Origin: Caulobacterales bacterium 32-69-10
GTDB taxonomy: Bacteria > Pseudomonadota > Alphaproteobacteria > Caulobacterales > Caulobacteraceae
Direction of reading: 5' to 3'
NCBI GenBank assembly: GCA_002280485.1
Contig: NCED01000049.1
Coordinates: forward strand, 32,329 to 45,573
Length of the DNA stretch: 13,245 nucleotides
Of this stretch, positions 1 through 7,989 are shown in pieces. The notes beneath the pieces were generated by a model that was given only the letters and a program-made list of their open reading frames with translations, did not search any database and was not told the DNA's origin. Both the position numbers and the translations under genes were made by a program. How positions within the stretch are numbered: the stretch's first letter is position 1; every line of letters begins with the position of its first letter.

Positions 1-182
1 CCGCCGTTGATCGTCAGCCCGGGCGTGCCGGCGAGGTTGAGCGCCCACAACTCGCTGGTGAGGGTGAAGCTGCCCGTGATGTTGATGACGTCCGCGACGC
101 CGTCGTAGCCGGCTCCACCGGGATTCACGGCGAGAAGCGCGGTCTTCAGCGATGCGGTGTCTGAAACGTTGTACGTGGTCAT
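1..182 (-). CDS. N-terminus of a probable secreted beta-helix/RTX-like protein (partial)
   Basis: The minus strand is open from an ATG at 182-180 to the window edge, giving 60 residues that begin MTTYNVSDTASLKTALLAVN and end LAGTPGLTING. The T/S/N/G-rich text with short hydrophobic strands (DVINITGSFTLTS, LTING) resembles the N-terminal repeats of parallel beta-helix surface or secreted proteins of the haemolysin/adhesin type. There is no Sec signal peptide, which would fit type I secretion by a C-terminal signal; that part is inference because the C-terminus is outside the window. A GAAGGG lies 7 bases before the start. An in-frame ATG at 197-195 is an alternative start that would add MKGAA. 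The gene is divergent from the ABC exporter genes. Function cannot be fixed from 60 residues. Confidence 0.6.
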   Translation of the reverse strand, partial: MTTYNVSDTASLKTALLAVNPGGAGYDGVADVINITGSFTLTSELWALNLAGTPGLTING

Positions 183-458
183 GGCGGCGCCCTTCATTGC
201 GAGCGCGGCTGACAACGGCTGCCCCAGCCAGGCTGGGAAACCCCGCAGGAAACCAACAATCCAAACAGAAGCGACTCGACTAAGGATCCCAGGTCGCTCC
301 CAAGCGACTGAACAAACTCATAAGGGGCGGCGCGAGCGCCCTACCGGTCTGAGGCCAGCCCCGCCTCCCCAGTCGCCTGCGACTATTCTTTACCGGCCGG
401 GAAAAAAGTTTGCCGCCGCGATTGTTACGACTCCTGCCAATCAGCTAGGCTGTTTTCC
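183..458. other. Divergent intergenic region with repeated GCGACT motifs and hairpins
   Basis: I find no convincing gene in these 276 bases between two divergently oriented genes, so promoters for both should lie here. GCGACT occurs at 271-276, 304-309 and 379-384. Its complement AGTCGC is at 371-376, forming a near-perfect 14-base palindrome at 371-384. GTCGCT 293-298 pairs with AGCGAC 303-308 around a CCCA loop, and GGGCG 325-329 pairs with CGCCC 337-341. No sigma-70-type -35/-10 pair is obvious. These could be operator sites or a structured leader RNA; I do not recognise a known riboswitch. Confidence 0.4.
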
Positions 459-1378
<920 letters not shown>

Positions 1379-1382
<4 letters not shown>

Positions 1383-2143
1383 TCAACTGGCGCGCCATCC
1401 GCGCGATCTATCTGTTCGAGATGACCCGCACCTGGCGGACCCTGCTGCAAAGCGTGGTCTCGCCCGTGCTGTCGACCGCGCTCTATTTCGTGGTGTTCGG
1501 CTCGGCCATCGGCTCGCGCATCTCGGACGTCGAGGGTGTCCCCTACGGCGCCTTCATCGTCCCCGGCCTGATCATGATGTCGGTCCTGACCCAGAGTGTG
1601 TCCAACGCCTCGTTCGGGATCTACTTCCCCAAGTTCACGGGCACGATCTACGAGGTCATGTCGGCGCCGATCTCCTGGCTGGAGATCGTCGGCGGCTATG
1701 TCGGGGCGGCGGCGACCAAGTCGATCATCCTGGCGGCGATCATGCTGCTCACCGCCTTCTTCTTCGCCCCGGTGCGGATCGAGCACCCCATCTTCATGGT
1801 GGTGTTCCTGCTGGCCACGGCGATCAGCTTCAGCCTTCTGGGCTTCATCATCGGCATCTGGGCCGACGGGTTCGAGAAGCTGCAGATCATCCCGCTGCTG
1901 GTGATCACGCCGCTGGCCTTCCTGGGCGGCAGTTTCTACTCGATCGCCATGCTGCCGCCGCTGTGGCGCACGATCACCCTGTTCAACCCGCTGGTCTATC
2001 TGATCAGCGGCTTCCGCTGGGCCTTCTACGGCGCGGCCGACGTCAGCGTCGCCGTCAGCCTGGGGGCCACGGCCCTGTTCATCACCGTCTGCCTGGCGGT
2101 GATCTGGTGGATCTTCAAGACCGGCTACCGGCTGAAGACCTGA
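1379..2143 (+). CDS. yadH: ABC-2 transporter permease, YadH type
   Basis: This is the membrane subunit of the exporter, 254 residues, close to E. coli YadH in length. About six hydrophobic segments are visible, near residues 23-42, 56-76, 103-130, 136-160, 168-192 and 225-246. Family blocks are [11 protein letters not shown] (59-69), the [12 protein letters not shown] stretch (177-188) and [11 protein letters not shown] (203-213), as in ABC-2 permeases of the YadH/drug-exporter group. It starts inside the ATPase stop codon (ATGA at 1379-1382), so translational coupling is likely. The transported compound cannot be read from the sequence; in this family it may be a lipid, polysaccharide or drug. 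Confidence 0.92.
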
Positions 2144-2151
2144 ACCTCATA

Positions 2152-2247
2152 CCGTTCATCCCGGCGGAAGCCGGGACCCAGGCTTGAGCGACCGCGCCAC
2201 GAACCAAAACAAAAAACCTGGGTCCCGGCTTTCGCCGGGATGAACGG
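2152..2247. repeat. REP-like inverted repeat with 31-base arms
   Basis: The left arm at 2152-2182 and right arm at 2217-2247 are reverse complements over 31 bases with a single mismatch, separated by a 34-base spacer. Each arm carries its own small palindrome (CCCGGC...GCCGGG at 2159-2174), so each arm could fold alone or the two could pair into one long cruciform. It starts 9 bases after the permease stop and ends 13 bases before the ruvX start. The architecture resembles REP/BIME-type palindromic elements that recur in intergenic regions of Caulobacter relatives. It may also act as a terminator or mRNA-stabilising hairpin, though there is no T-tract. Confidence 0.85.
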
Positions 2248-2260
2248 GTATAAGTATTTC

Positions 2261-2684
2261 ATGCCCGTCATCGACATCACCGAAATGCCCGCCGCCCTGC
2301 CCCCGCGCACGCCGGTGGTCGGGCTGGACCCCGGGGAGAAGACCCTGGGCGTGGCGGTGTCGGACCTGACCCTGTCCATCGCCAGCCCCCTTGCCCTGAT
2401 CCACCGGGTCAAGTTCACCAAGGAAGCCGAGGAACTGTTCAAGCTCATGGAGGGCCGCGGCGCGGGCGGCGTCGTCATAATCCAACCGCGCGCTCGCCCG
2501 TAACCTGCTGCGCCTGCGTCCCGAGATCCCCATCGCCTTCTGGGACGAGCGCCTGTCCACCGCCGCGGTCGAACGCATGCTGACCGCCGAGCACGACATG
2601 ACCCGCGCCCGCCGCGCCGAGGTCGTCGACAAGACCGCCGCCGCCTACATCCTGCAGGGCGCCCTGGACCGGCTTCGCGGCTGA
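2261..2684 (+). pseudogene. ruvX: ruvX (YqgF), Holliday-junction resolvase-like/pre-16S rRNA nuclease, disrupted by deletion and frameshift
   Basis: The first 73 residues read as RuvX (VVGLDPGEKTLGVAVSD at 19-35, ending AGGVVI), after which the frame falls into a short tail and a stop at 2501-2503. The C-terminal half continues in another frame from TCC at 2481: [20 protein letters not shown], then [28 protein letters not shown], stop at 2682-2684. What is missing is the conserved GLPLNMDG-containing segment expected between these halves. Aligning to the family pattern suggests a loss of about 44 bases near 2478-2480, which would restore a protein of about 155 residues, the normal size. RuvX/YqgF is implicated in 16S rRNA 5' processing and is essential in E. 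coli, so a true loss would be surprising and an assembly error is possible. ATG 2261 is preferred over 2240, which lies inside the repeat arm. Confidence 0.88.
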
Positions 2685-2761
2685 CGTATCAGCCCAGAAA
2701 TGATCGGAAGGACCGCACGGGGTATCTAGCCCAGCCGAATTCCACCGAAGGAGACAACAAG

Positions 2762-3505
2762 ATGACTGCTTCCCGCCTGCTGGCCTGCGCCGCCACCGCC
2801 CTGGCGCTGGCCGCCGCCGCCCCGTCCCTGGCCGCCGCCCAGGCCCTGACCGGCGACAAGATCGCCACCTCGAACGGCGACCTCACCGTCCACCCGGTCA
2901 ACCACGCCAGCTTCGTGATGAGCTGGAACGGCAAGACCATCTACAACGACCCGGTCGGCGGCGCGGCCGCCTACGCCGGCCTGCCCAAGCCCGACCTGAT
3001 CCTGGTCAGCGACATCCACGGCGACCACATGGACGCCCCGACCCTGGCCGCCCTCGGTAACGCGCCGATCGTCGCCCCCGCCGCCGTCCGCGACGCCCTG
3101 CCGGAAGCCTTGAAGGGCCGCGTCCAGGTCCTGGCCAACGGCGCCAGCGGGACCTTCGCCGGCATCCCCGTCACGGCCGTCGCCGCCTACAACACCTCGG
3201 CCGACAAGCTGCAGTTCCACGCCAAGGGCCGCGGCAACGGCTATGTCGCCACCTTCGGCGACAAGCGCGTCTACATCGCCGGCGACACCGAGGCGACGCC
3301 CGAGATGCAGGCCCTCAAGTCCATCGACGTGGCCTTCGTGCCGATGAACCTGCCCTACACCATGACCGTCCAGCAGGCGGCCGAGGGCGTGAAGGCCTTC
3401 AAGCCCAAGATCGTCTACCCCTACCACTCGCGCGGCAGCGACGTGGCCGAGTTCGCCAAGCTGGTCGGCACGAGCGCCGACGTCCGCCAGCGCGCCTGGT
3501 ACTAG
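2762..3505 (+). CDS. Exported metallo-beta-lactamase-fold hydrolase
   Basis: This is a 247-residue protein with a signal peptide (about residues 1-28, cleavage after AAAQA), so probably periplasmic. The fold is that of the UlaG-like/COG2220 branch: VNHASFVMSWNGKTIYNDPV at 46-65, metal motif SDIHGDHMD (83-91), YIAGDTEATPEM (171-182) with Asp175, and PYHSRGSD (220-227) with His222. Likely metal ligands are His86, Asp88, His89, His153, Asp175 and His222. The first histidine of the usual HxHxDH motif is Asp84 here, a substitution I recall from this subfamily. A perfect AAGGAG lies 8 bases upstream (2748-2753), one of the few strong ribosome-binding sites in the window. The substrate is unknown; it appears monocistronic, followed by a hairpin. 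Confidence 0.88.
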   Translation: MTASRLLACAATALALAAAAPSLAAAQALTGDKIATSNGDLTVHPVNHASFVMSWNGKTIYNDPVGGAAAYAGLPKPDLILVSDIHGDHMDAPTLAALGNAPIVAPAAVRDALPEALKGRVQVLANGASGTFAGIPVTAVAAYNTSADKLQFHAKGRGNGYVATFGDKRVYIAGDTEATPEMQALKSIDVAFVPMNLPYTMTVQQAAEGVKAFKPKIVYPYHSRGSDVAEFAKLVGTSADVRQRAWY

Positions 3506-3518
3506 GACCTCTTTCTTG

Positions 3519-3552
3519 CTCCTCCCCCGGCCTCTTCTGGCTGGGGGAGGAG
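3519..3552. repeat. GC-rich hairpin after the metallo-hydrolase gene, possible terminator
   Basis: CTCCTCCCCC at 3519-3528 is perfectly complementary to GGGGGAGGAG at 3543-3552 around a 14-base loop that can itself pair GCC with GGC. It sits 13 bases after the stop at 3505. There is no T-run, so a classical intrinsic terminator is not supported, but the position suits a termination or 3'-end-protection role. A smaller CTCCCCC/GGGGGAG hairpin occurs before topA. Confidence 0.55.
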
Positions 3553-3575
3553 AACCATCGAAGATGTTGGAGGGG

Positions 3576-3623
3576 GCCGCAGGGCGCGACCTGCCCAGCA
3601 TTTTGCGCCTCGCGCGCTGCGGC
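3576..3623. repeat. Imperfect palindrome upstream of pyrB
   Basis: The 14-base arms at 3576-3589 and 3610-3623 are reverse complements with one mismatch, around a 20-base loop. Just downstream is a perfect 12-base palindrome, GCCGTCGACGGC (3628-3639). With the hairpin at 3519-3552 this makes most of the 204-base gap potentially structured. It could be an intergenic repeat element or part of the pyrB leader; the sequence alone does not decide. Confidence 0.5.
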
Positions 3624-3646
3624 CGCCGCCGTCGACGGCCGCCTGC

Positions 3647-3654
3647 TTAACCAT
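3647..3654 (+). promoter_or_regulatory. TTAACCAT, candidate CtrA half-site upstream of pyrB
   Basis: TTAACCAT is the 8-mer reported as a CtrA recognition half-site in Caulobacter. Here it is 55 bases before the pyrB ATG. A full TTAA-N7-TTAA arrangement is absent, and an 8-mer match can occur by chance, although AT-rich words are rarer in this GC-rich sequence. Confidence 0.25.
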
Positions 3655-3709
3655 CTGAGATCGCAGCGCGCTTGAGCCCTGCCCCAAAGCTCCCTATTCC
3701 TCCGCTTCG

Positions 3710-4690
3710 ATGGAAACCGGCGCAGACATCGAAGCTTCGCTCAGAGCCCGGGCGTTCCCGTTTCCACAACCGCATTTCCTGTCCGTGCTCGGGCTGAACC
3801 GGCCCCAGGCCAAGCAGCTGCTCGATCTGGCCGACGCCTTCGTGGCGGTGAACCGGCAGGCGGACAAGAAGCTCGGCCTCCTGCGCGGACGGACCCTTGT
3901 CAATCTGTTCTTCGAGGCCTCGACCCGCACCCAGAGCTCGTTCGAGCTGGCCGCCAAGCGGCTCGGCGCCGACGTCGTCAACATGAGCCCGCGCACCTCG
4001 TCGATGACCAAGGGCGAGACCCTGATCGACACCGCGGTCACCCTCAACGCCATGAAGCCGGACCTGCTGGTGATCCGGCACGCCGCGTCCGGCGCCGCCG
4101 CCCTGCTGTCGCAGAAGGTCGGCTGCGCGGTCATCAACGCCGGCGACGGCTGGCATGAACATCCCACCCAGGCCCTGCTCGACGCCCTGACCCTGCGGCG
4201 CGCCTTCGGCAAGGTCGAGGGCCTGACCGTGGCCATCTGCGGCGACGTCCAGCACAGCCGGGTCGCCCGCTCCAACGTCGGCCTGCTGCAATTGTTGGGC
4301 GCCAAGGTTCGGCTGGTCGGCCCGCCGACCCTGATGCCGTCGGGCGTCGACCGCTGGGGCGCCGAGGTGTTCCACGACATGAGGAAAGGCGTGGCGGGCG
4401 TCGATGTGGTGATGATGCTGCGCCTGCAGCTCGAGCGCATGGACGGCGCCTTCGTGCCCTCCACGCGCGAATACTCCCGCTACTTCGGCCTCGACGCCGA
4501 GATGCTGGCCCTCGCCGCCCCGCACGCCCGCGTCATGCACCCCGGGCCGATGAACCGGGGCGTCGAGATCGAGTCCGGTGTCGCCGACGACCCAAGGGTC
4601 AGCCTGATCCAGGAACAGGTCGAGATGGGGGTCGCCGCCCGCATGGCCGTGCTGGCGTCCCTCGCCGCCCGCCTGGAGGCCGGCCAGTGA
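3710..4690 (+). CDS. pyrB: Aspartate carbamoyltransferase catalytic subunit
   Basis: PyrB condenses carbamoyl phosphate with L-aspartate to give N-carbamoyl-aspartate, the first committed step of pyrimidine synthesis in the cytosol. The 326-residue protein has the carbamoyl-phosphate motif STRTQSSFE (71-79), KGET with Lys101, HPTQALLD (151-158), [11 protein letters not shown] (178-188) and the aspartate-side [11 protein letters not shown] (277-287). Length and motifs are complete, so it should be active. No Shine-Dalgarno precedes the ATG; the N-terminal ~20 residues are extra to the conserved core, so the exact start is not certain. The stop TGA at 4688-4690 overlaps the GTG start of the pyrC paralogue, as expected for PyrB enzymes that work in complex with a pseudo-dihydroorotase. 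Confidence 0.97.
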   Translation: METGADIEASLRARAFPFPQPHFLSVLGLNRPQAKQLLDLADAFVAVNRQADKKLGLLRGRTLVNLFFEASTRTQSSFELAAKRLGADVVNMSPRTSSMTKGETLIDTAVTLNAMKPDLLVIRHAASGAAALLSQKVGCAVINAGDGWHEHPTQALLDALTLRRAFGKVEGLTVAICGDVQHSRVARSNVGLLQLLGAKVRLVGPPTLMPSGVDRWGAEVFHDMRKGVAGVDVVMMLRLQLERMDGAFVPSTREYSRYFGLDAEMLALAAPHARVMHPGPMNRGVEIESGVADDPRVSLIQEQVEMGVAARMAVLASLAARLEAGQ

Positions 4691-5997
4691 GCGCCCCTCC
4701 CCCTTCCCGCCCGACGGCCTTCGTGGGCGCCCGCCTGGTCGATCCGGAGACCGGCTACGACGGCTCCGGCTCACTGGTGGTGGTCGAGGGCGTCATCGCG
4801 GACGTGGTGCGCCGCCCGCAGATGGAGAACCTGTCGGCGGACATCCGCGTCATCGACTGCGGCGGCCAGCTCTTGATCCCCGGCCTCGTCGACCTGAGGG
4901 TCAAGACCGGCGAACCGGGGGCCGAGCCTAAGGAGACCCTGAAGTCCGCGGCCCGCGCGGCGGCGGCCGGCGGCGTCACCTCCATGGTGCTGCAGCCCGA
5001 CACCGATCCGGCCGTGGACGACCCGGCCATGGTCGATTTCATTCTGCGCCGGGCCCGCGACATCGAGCTGGTCCACGTCTATCCCGCCGGCGCCGCCACC
5101 AAGGCCTGCGAGGGCTCGCGCATGGCCGAGATCGGGCTGATGCGCGAGGCGGGCGCGGTCTATTTCACCGACGCCGACAAGCCGATCATCGATTCCAAGG
5201 TGTTCCGGCGCGTGCTGCAGTACGCCAAAGCCTTCGGGGCCATGGTCGCCCACCGCCCGGCCGATCCCTATCTGACCGCCGGCGCCGTCGCGACCGCCGG
5301 CGAGTTCTCCGGCCGCATGGGCCTGCCCTCGGCGCCGGCTATCGCCGAGCGGATCATGCTGGAGCGCGATCTCGCCCTGGCTGAGCTGACCGGCGCCCGG
5401 CTGCTGGTCGACCAGATCACCACCGCCGACAGCCTGGAGAGCTTCGAACGGGCCAAGGCGAAGGGCCTCGCCGTCGCGGCCACCGCCTCGATAAACCACC
5501 TGAGCTTCAACGAGCTCGACATCGGCGACTACCGCACCTTCTACCGCCTGGACCCGCCCCTGCGCCCCGAGGATGACCGCCAGGCCCTGATCGACGCCAT
5601 CGCCTCGGGCCTGGTCGAGGTCATCGTCTCAGCCCACGCCCCCGCCCCGGCCGAGGACAAGCGCCTGCCCTTCGCCGAGGCCGCCCCCGGCGCCGTGGGG
5701 CTGGAGACCTTCCTGCCCGCCTTGCTCGCCCTGCACCACGACGGGCGGGTGGCCCTGGTCGACCTGATCCGGGCGGTGACCCTGGCCCCGGCTCGGCTGA
5801 TCGGCCTCGACGCCGGGCGGTTGGCCGTCGGCGCCCCGGCCGACCTGTTGCTATGCGACCTGGACGCACCGGTGGTGGTCGATGCGGACAAGCTGATCTC
5901 CAAGTCGAAGAACTCGCCCTTCGACGGCCGGCGCCTGCAGGGGCAGGTGCTGATGACCCTCGTCGACGGCCGCGTGGTGCACCAGGCGGCGCCGTGA
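4687..5997 (+). CDS. pyrC: Dihydroorotase-like protein lacking the metal site (PyrC', pseudo-dihydroorotase)
   Basis: This 436-residue amidohydrolase-fold protein aligns along its length with class I dihydroorotases: PGLVDL (65-70), [16 protein letters not shown] (91-106), a GDY...PPLRPEDDR block (280-298), [14 protein letters not shown] (328-341) and the C-terminal [16 protein letters not shown] stretch. The catalytic residues are not kept: the HxH expected after PGLxDL is Arg71-x-Lys73, the later metal-histidine region reads LLVDQITT with Gln243, and TDHAPH is SAHAPA (315-320). Lys139 and His189 survive. In Pseudomonas, an inactive PyrC' encoded next to pyrB is needed for carbamoyltransferase assembly, so I infer a structural role here. 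If so, a catalytic dihydroorotase must be encoded elsewhere. The GTG start overlaps the pyrB stop; the stop overlaps the next GTG. Confidence 0.92.
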   Translation: MSAPPPSRPTAFVGARLVDPETGYDGSGSLVVVEGVIADVVRRPQMENLSADIRVIDCGGQLLIPGLVDLRVKTGEPGAEPKETLKSAARAAAAGGVTSMVLQPDTDPAVDDPAMVDFILRRARDIELVHVYPAGAATKACEGSRMAEIGLMREAGAVYFTDADKPIIDSKVFRRVLQYAKAFGAMVAHRPADPYLTAGAVATAGEFSGRMGLPSAPAIAERIMLERDLALAELTGARLLVDQITTADSLESFERAKAKGLAVAATASINHLSFNELDIGDYRTFYRLDPPLRPEDDRQALIDAIASGLVEVIVSAHAPAPAEDKRLPFAEAAPGAVGLETFLPALLALHHDGRVALVDLIRAVTLAPARLIGLDAGRLAVGAPADLLLCDLDAPVVVDADKLISKSKNSPFDGRRLQGQVLMTLVDGRVVHQAAP

Positions 5998-6707
5998 CCG
6001 TTATCGTCGGCACGGCGGGATGGCAGATCCCCCGCACCAGCGCCGAGGCATTCCCCGTCGACGGGACTACCTTGCAACGCTATGCCGCCCGCTTCGGCGC
6101 GGTCGAGATCAACTCGTCGTTCCACCGGCCGCATCAGCCGAAGACCTACGCCCGCTGGGCGCAGACCACGCCGCCCGGCTTCCGCTTCGCGCTCAAGCTG
6201 CCCAAGACCGTCACCCACGAGCGGCGGCTTGTGGACTGCGCCGAGCTGGTCGAGGCTTTCCTGTTCCAGATCAGCCAGCTCGGCGAAAAACTTGGGCCGC
6301 TGGTGATCCAGCTGCCGCCCAGCCTCGCCTTCGACGCAGGCGTAGCCGGCGCCTTCCTGGCCATGTTGCGCGCTCGCTTCGATGGCGACCTGGCCTGCGA
6401 GCCCCGCCACGCGAGCTGGTTCGAGGCCGAGGCCGCAGCGGTCCTGTCCGATCAACGCGTCGCCCGCGTCGCCGCCGACCCCGCGCTGGTGCCGGCCGCG
6501 GCCGAGCCCGGCGGCTGGACGGGCCTCAGCTACTGGCGCCTGCACGGCTCGCCGCAGATGTACTGGTCGGCCTATGGTCCTGAACGGATAGGGGAACTGG
6601 CCGCCCGCCTCGCCGCCGCGCCGCAGCCGGCCTGGGTCTTCTTCGACAACACCACCTCGGGCGCGGCGGCGGCCGACGCCCTGTTGCTGCAGGAGCGGCT
6701 GGCATGA
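5994..6707 (+). CDS. DUF72/YecE family protein
   Basis: This is a 237-residue member of the DUF72 (YecE) family, predicted TIM-barrel-like and of unknown biochemical role. Family motifs are in the right order: GTAGW (6-10), VEINSSFHR (37-45), TPPGFRFALKLPKTVTHER (59-77), LGPLVIQLPPS (100-110), EPRHASW (136-142), YWRLHGS (180-186) and FFDNT (216-220). The frame is open further upstream, but the GTG at 5994 is chosen because it overlaps the preceding TGA (GTGA) and places GTAGW at the expected N-terminal position. The gene ends in an ATGA overlap with the acetyltransferase gene. It is probably expressed as part of the pyrB transcript. Confidence 0.9.
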   Translation: MTVIVGTAGWQIPRTSAEAFPVDGTTLQRYAARFGAVEINSSFHRPHQPKTYARWAQTTPPGFRFALKLPKTVTHERRLVDCAELVEAFLFQISQLGEKLGPLVIQLPPSLAFDAGVAGAFLAMLRARFDGDLACEPRHASWFEAEAAAVLSDQRVARVAADPALVPAAAEPGGWTGLSYWRLHGSPQMYWSAYGPERIGELAARLAAAPQPAWVFFDNTTSGAAAADALLLQERLA

Positions 6708-7186
6708 TCATCAGGCCGACGGGGGCGGACGATCGCGACGCCCTGTGGGCGATCCTCGAGCCGGTCATCCGCGCCGGCGAGACCTATCCCCTGCCGTTGG
6801 ACATGGGCCGTGAAGAGGCCCTGGCCTACTGGCTCGCGCCCAGCCATTCGACCTTCGTGGCCGAGGCCGGAGGCGAGGTGGTGGGGATCTACTACCTGCG
6901 CCCCAACAACCGGGGCGGCGGGGACCATGTGGCCAACTGCGGCTACATGACCGCTCCCAGCGCGCGGGGCCGCGGCGTGGCGCGGGCGATGGGCGCGCAC
7001 TCGCTGGACGAGCTGCGTCGCCGTGGCTTTCGGGCCGTACAGTTCAACTTCGTCATCGCCACCAACGCCCCCTCGATCCACCTGTGGACCAGCTTCGGCT
7101 TCGAGGTGCTGGCGCGGCTGCCGGGCGTGTTCCGCCACCCTACAGAGGGGTTCGTGGATGCGCTGGTGATGTTCAGGCGGCTGTAA
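6704..7186 (+). CDS. GNAT family N-acetyltransferase
   Basis: This is a 160-residue single-domain GNAT protein expected to transfer an acetyl group from acetyl-CoA to an amine. The acetyl-CoA loop is SARGRGVARAM (86-96), after the YMTAP strand (81-85). The C-terminal NAPSIHLWTSFGFE (121-134) is the usual GNAT signature helix and strand. The N-terminus, MIIRPTGADDRDALWAI, is typical for the family. The start overlaps the DUF72 stop (ATGA at 6704-6707), making it the last gene of the coupled pyrB series. It ends 10 bases before the convergent methyltransferase gene, with no obvious hairpin between. The acceptor is unknown and could be a small molecule, antibiotic or protein. Confidence 0.92.
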   Translation: MIIRPTGADDRDALWAILEPVIRAGETYPLPLDMGREEALAYWLAPSHSTFVAEAGGEVVGIYYLRPNNRGGGDHVANCGYMTAPSARGRGVARAMGAHSLDELRRRGFRAVQFNFVIATNAPSIHLWTSFGFEVLARLPGVFRHPTEGFVDALVMFRRL

Positions 7187-7196
7187 CGGCGGACCG

Positions 7197-7967
7197 CTAG
7201 GCCTTCCGGAACACCCACATCTCGCCGACGGTGTTGAACGGGCTGATCTTGTCCTCCAGCACCAGGCCCGAGCCCTCGGCGTCAGCGGCCAGGTCCGAGA
7301 CGTAGTAGGTCAGGGTCTCAGCCGAACGACGCAGCTCGGTCCCGTCGGCGGCGACCTGCACATAGTCGAGCTGCTGCTCGAAGCGGCCGGTGTCGGCGTC
7401 GTAGCTCTGGGCGGCGACATACAGCTTCAGCCGGTTGTCGGTGGCGTCATAGGCCACGTCGAGCACGGGCTTGCCCGGATCGACCGCGCTCGGTCGGGCG
7501 ATCGCATCGGGATAGATGGCGTGGATGGCCGCCAGTCCGCCCTGCCGCAGATGGCGGGAGATCATGGTCATGGCGAAGCGACGGAGCGCGCCCGGGGCCA
7601 GGTGCGAGAAGCTGAAGAAAGGCGCGATCACCGCATCGAATTCATTGTTCAGGTTGAAGCCGCTCATGTCGCCGAGGACGAAGGCGGTGCGCGCCTGGAT
7701 ATCGGGAGCGGCCTTGGCGTGCTTGGCCTGGGCGGCCGCGATCATGTTGGGAGCGTTGTCGAGGCCGACGACCGCATAGTCCCGCTCGGCCAGCGGCAGG
7801 CTGATGCGTCCGGTGCCGCAGCCCAACTCAAGCACCCACGACTGGCGCGGGATCAGGCCGGCGTAGAAGTCGACCTCGCCCTTCAGGGTCGGGTCGTAGT
7901 GGGCCACCACGTCATAGAACGGGGCGCTGAGCCCCTTGGGCGAATAGTAGGCGAGGCGCTCGGTCAT
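7197..7967 (-). CDS. Class I SAM-dependent methyltransferase
   Basis: This is a 256-residue protein with a Rossmann-type methyltransferase domain: motif I VLELGCGTGRISLPLA (45-60), acidic motif II residue Asp70 in VVGLD, FVLGDMSGF (96-104) and FDAVIAPFFSFSHL (110-123), where motif IV and the following helix lie. The C-terminal ~100 residues, rich in beta strands, are probably the substrate-facing part, and the substrate is not recognisable. The N-terminal Y-D-V-V-A-H-Y-D pattern is common in this methyltransferase group. Only a weak GGCAAGG precedes the start. It lies 22 bases downstream of the small PHA-system gene on the same strand and is probably cotranscribed with it. Confidence 0.9.
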   Translation of the reverse strand: MTERLAYYSPKGLSAPFYDVVAHYDPTLKGEVDFYAGLIPRQSWVLELGCGTGRISLPLAERDYAVVGLDNAPNMIAAAQAKHAKAAPDIQARTAFVLGDMSGFNLNNEFDAVIAPFFSFSHLAPGALRRFAMTMISRHLRQGGLAAIHAIYPDAIARPSAVDPGKPVLDVAYDATDNRLKLYVAAQSYDADTGRFEQQLDYVQVAADGTELRRSAETLTYYVSDLAADAEGSGLVLEDKISPFNTVGEMWVFRKA

Positions 7968-7989
7968 GCCTTGCCGATAGCACAGGGCG

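Noticed and set aside
2152..2247. CRISPR array or insertion sequence at the inverted repeat
   Set aside because: There are only two arms in inverted orientation with a 34-base spacer, and no transposase or repeat-spacer periodicity.
2470..2505. Programmed frameshift in ruvX
   Set aside because: There is no slippery heptamer at the junction, and a simple frameshift cannot restore the missing conserved segment; a deletion explains both.
3647..4774. 375-codon minus-strand frame opposite pyrB
   Set aside because: Shadow of pyrB in low-complexity composition with no recognisable domain.
5853..5993. Upstream extension of the DUF72 frame inside pyrC
   Set aside because: The extension is Arg/Gly/Pro-rich and unlike the family; GTG 5994 overlapping the pyrC stop places the GTAGW motif correctly.
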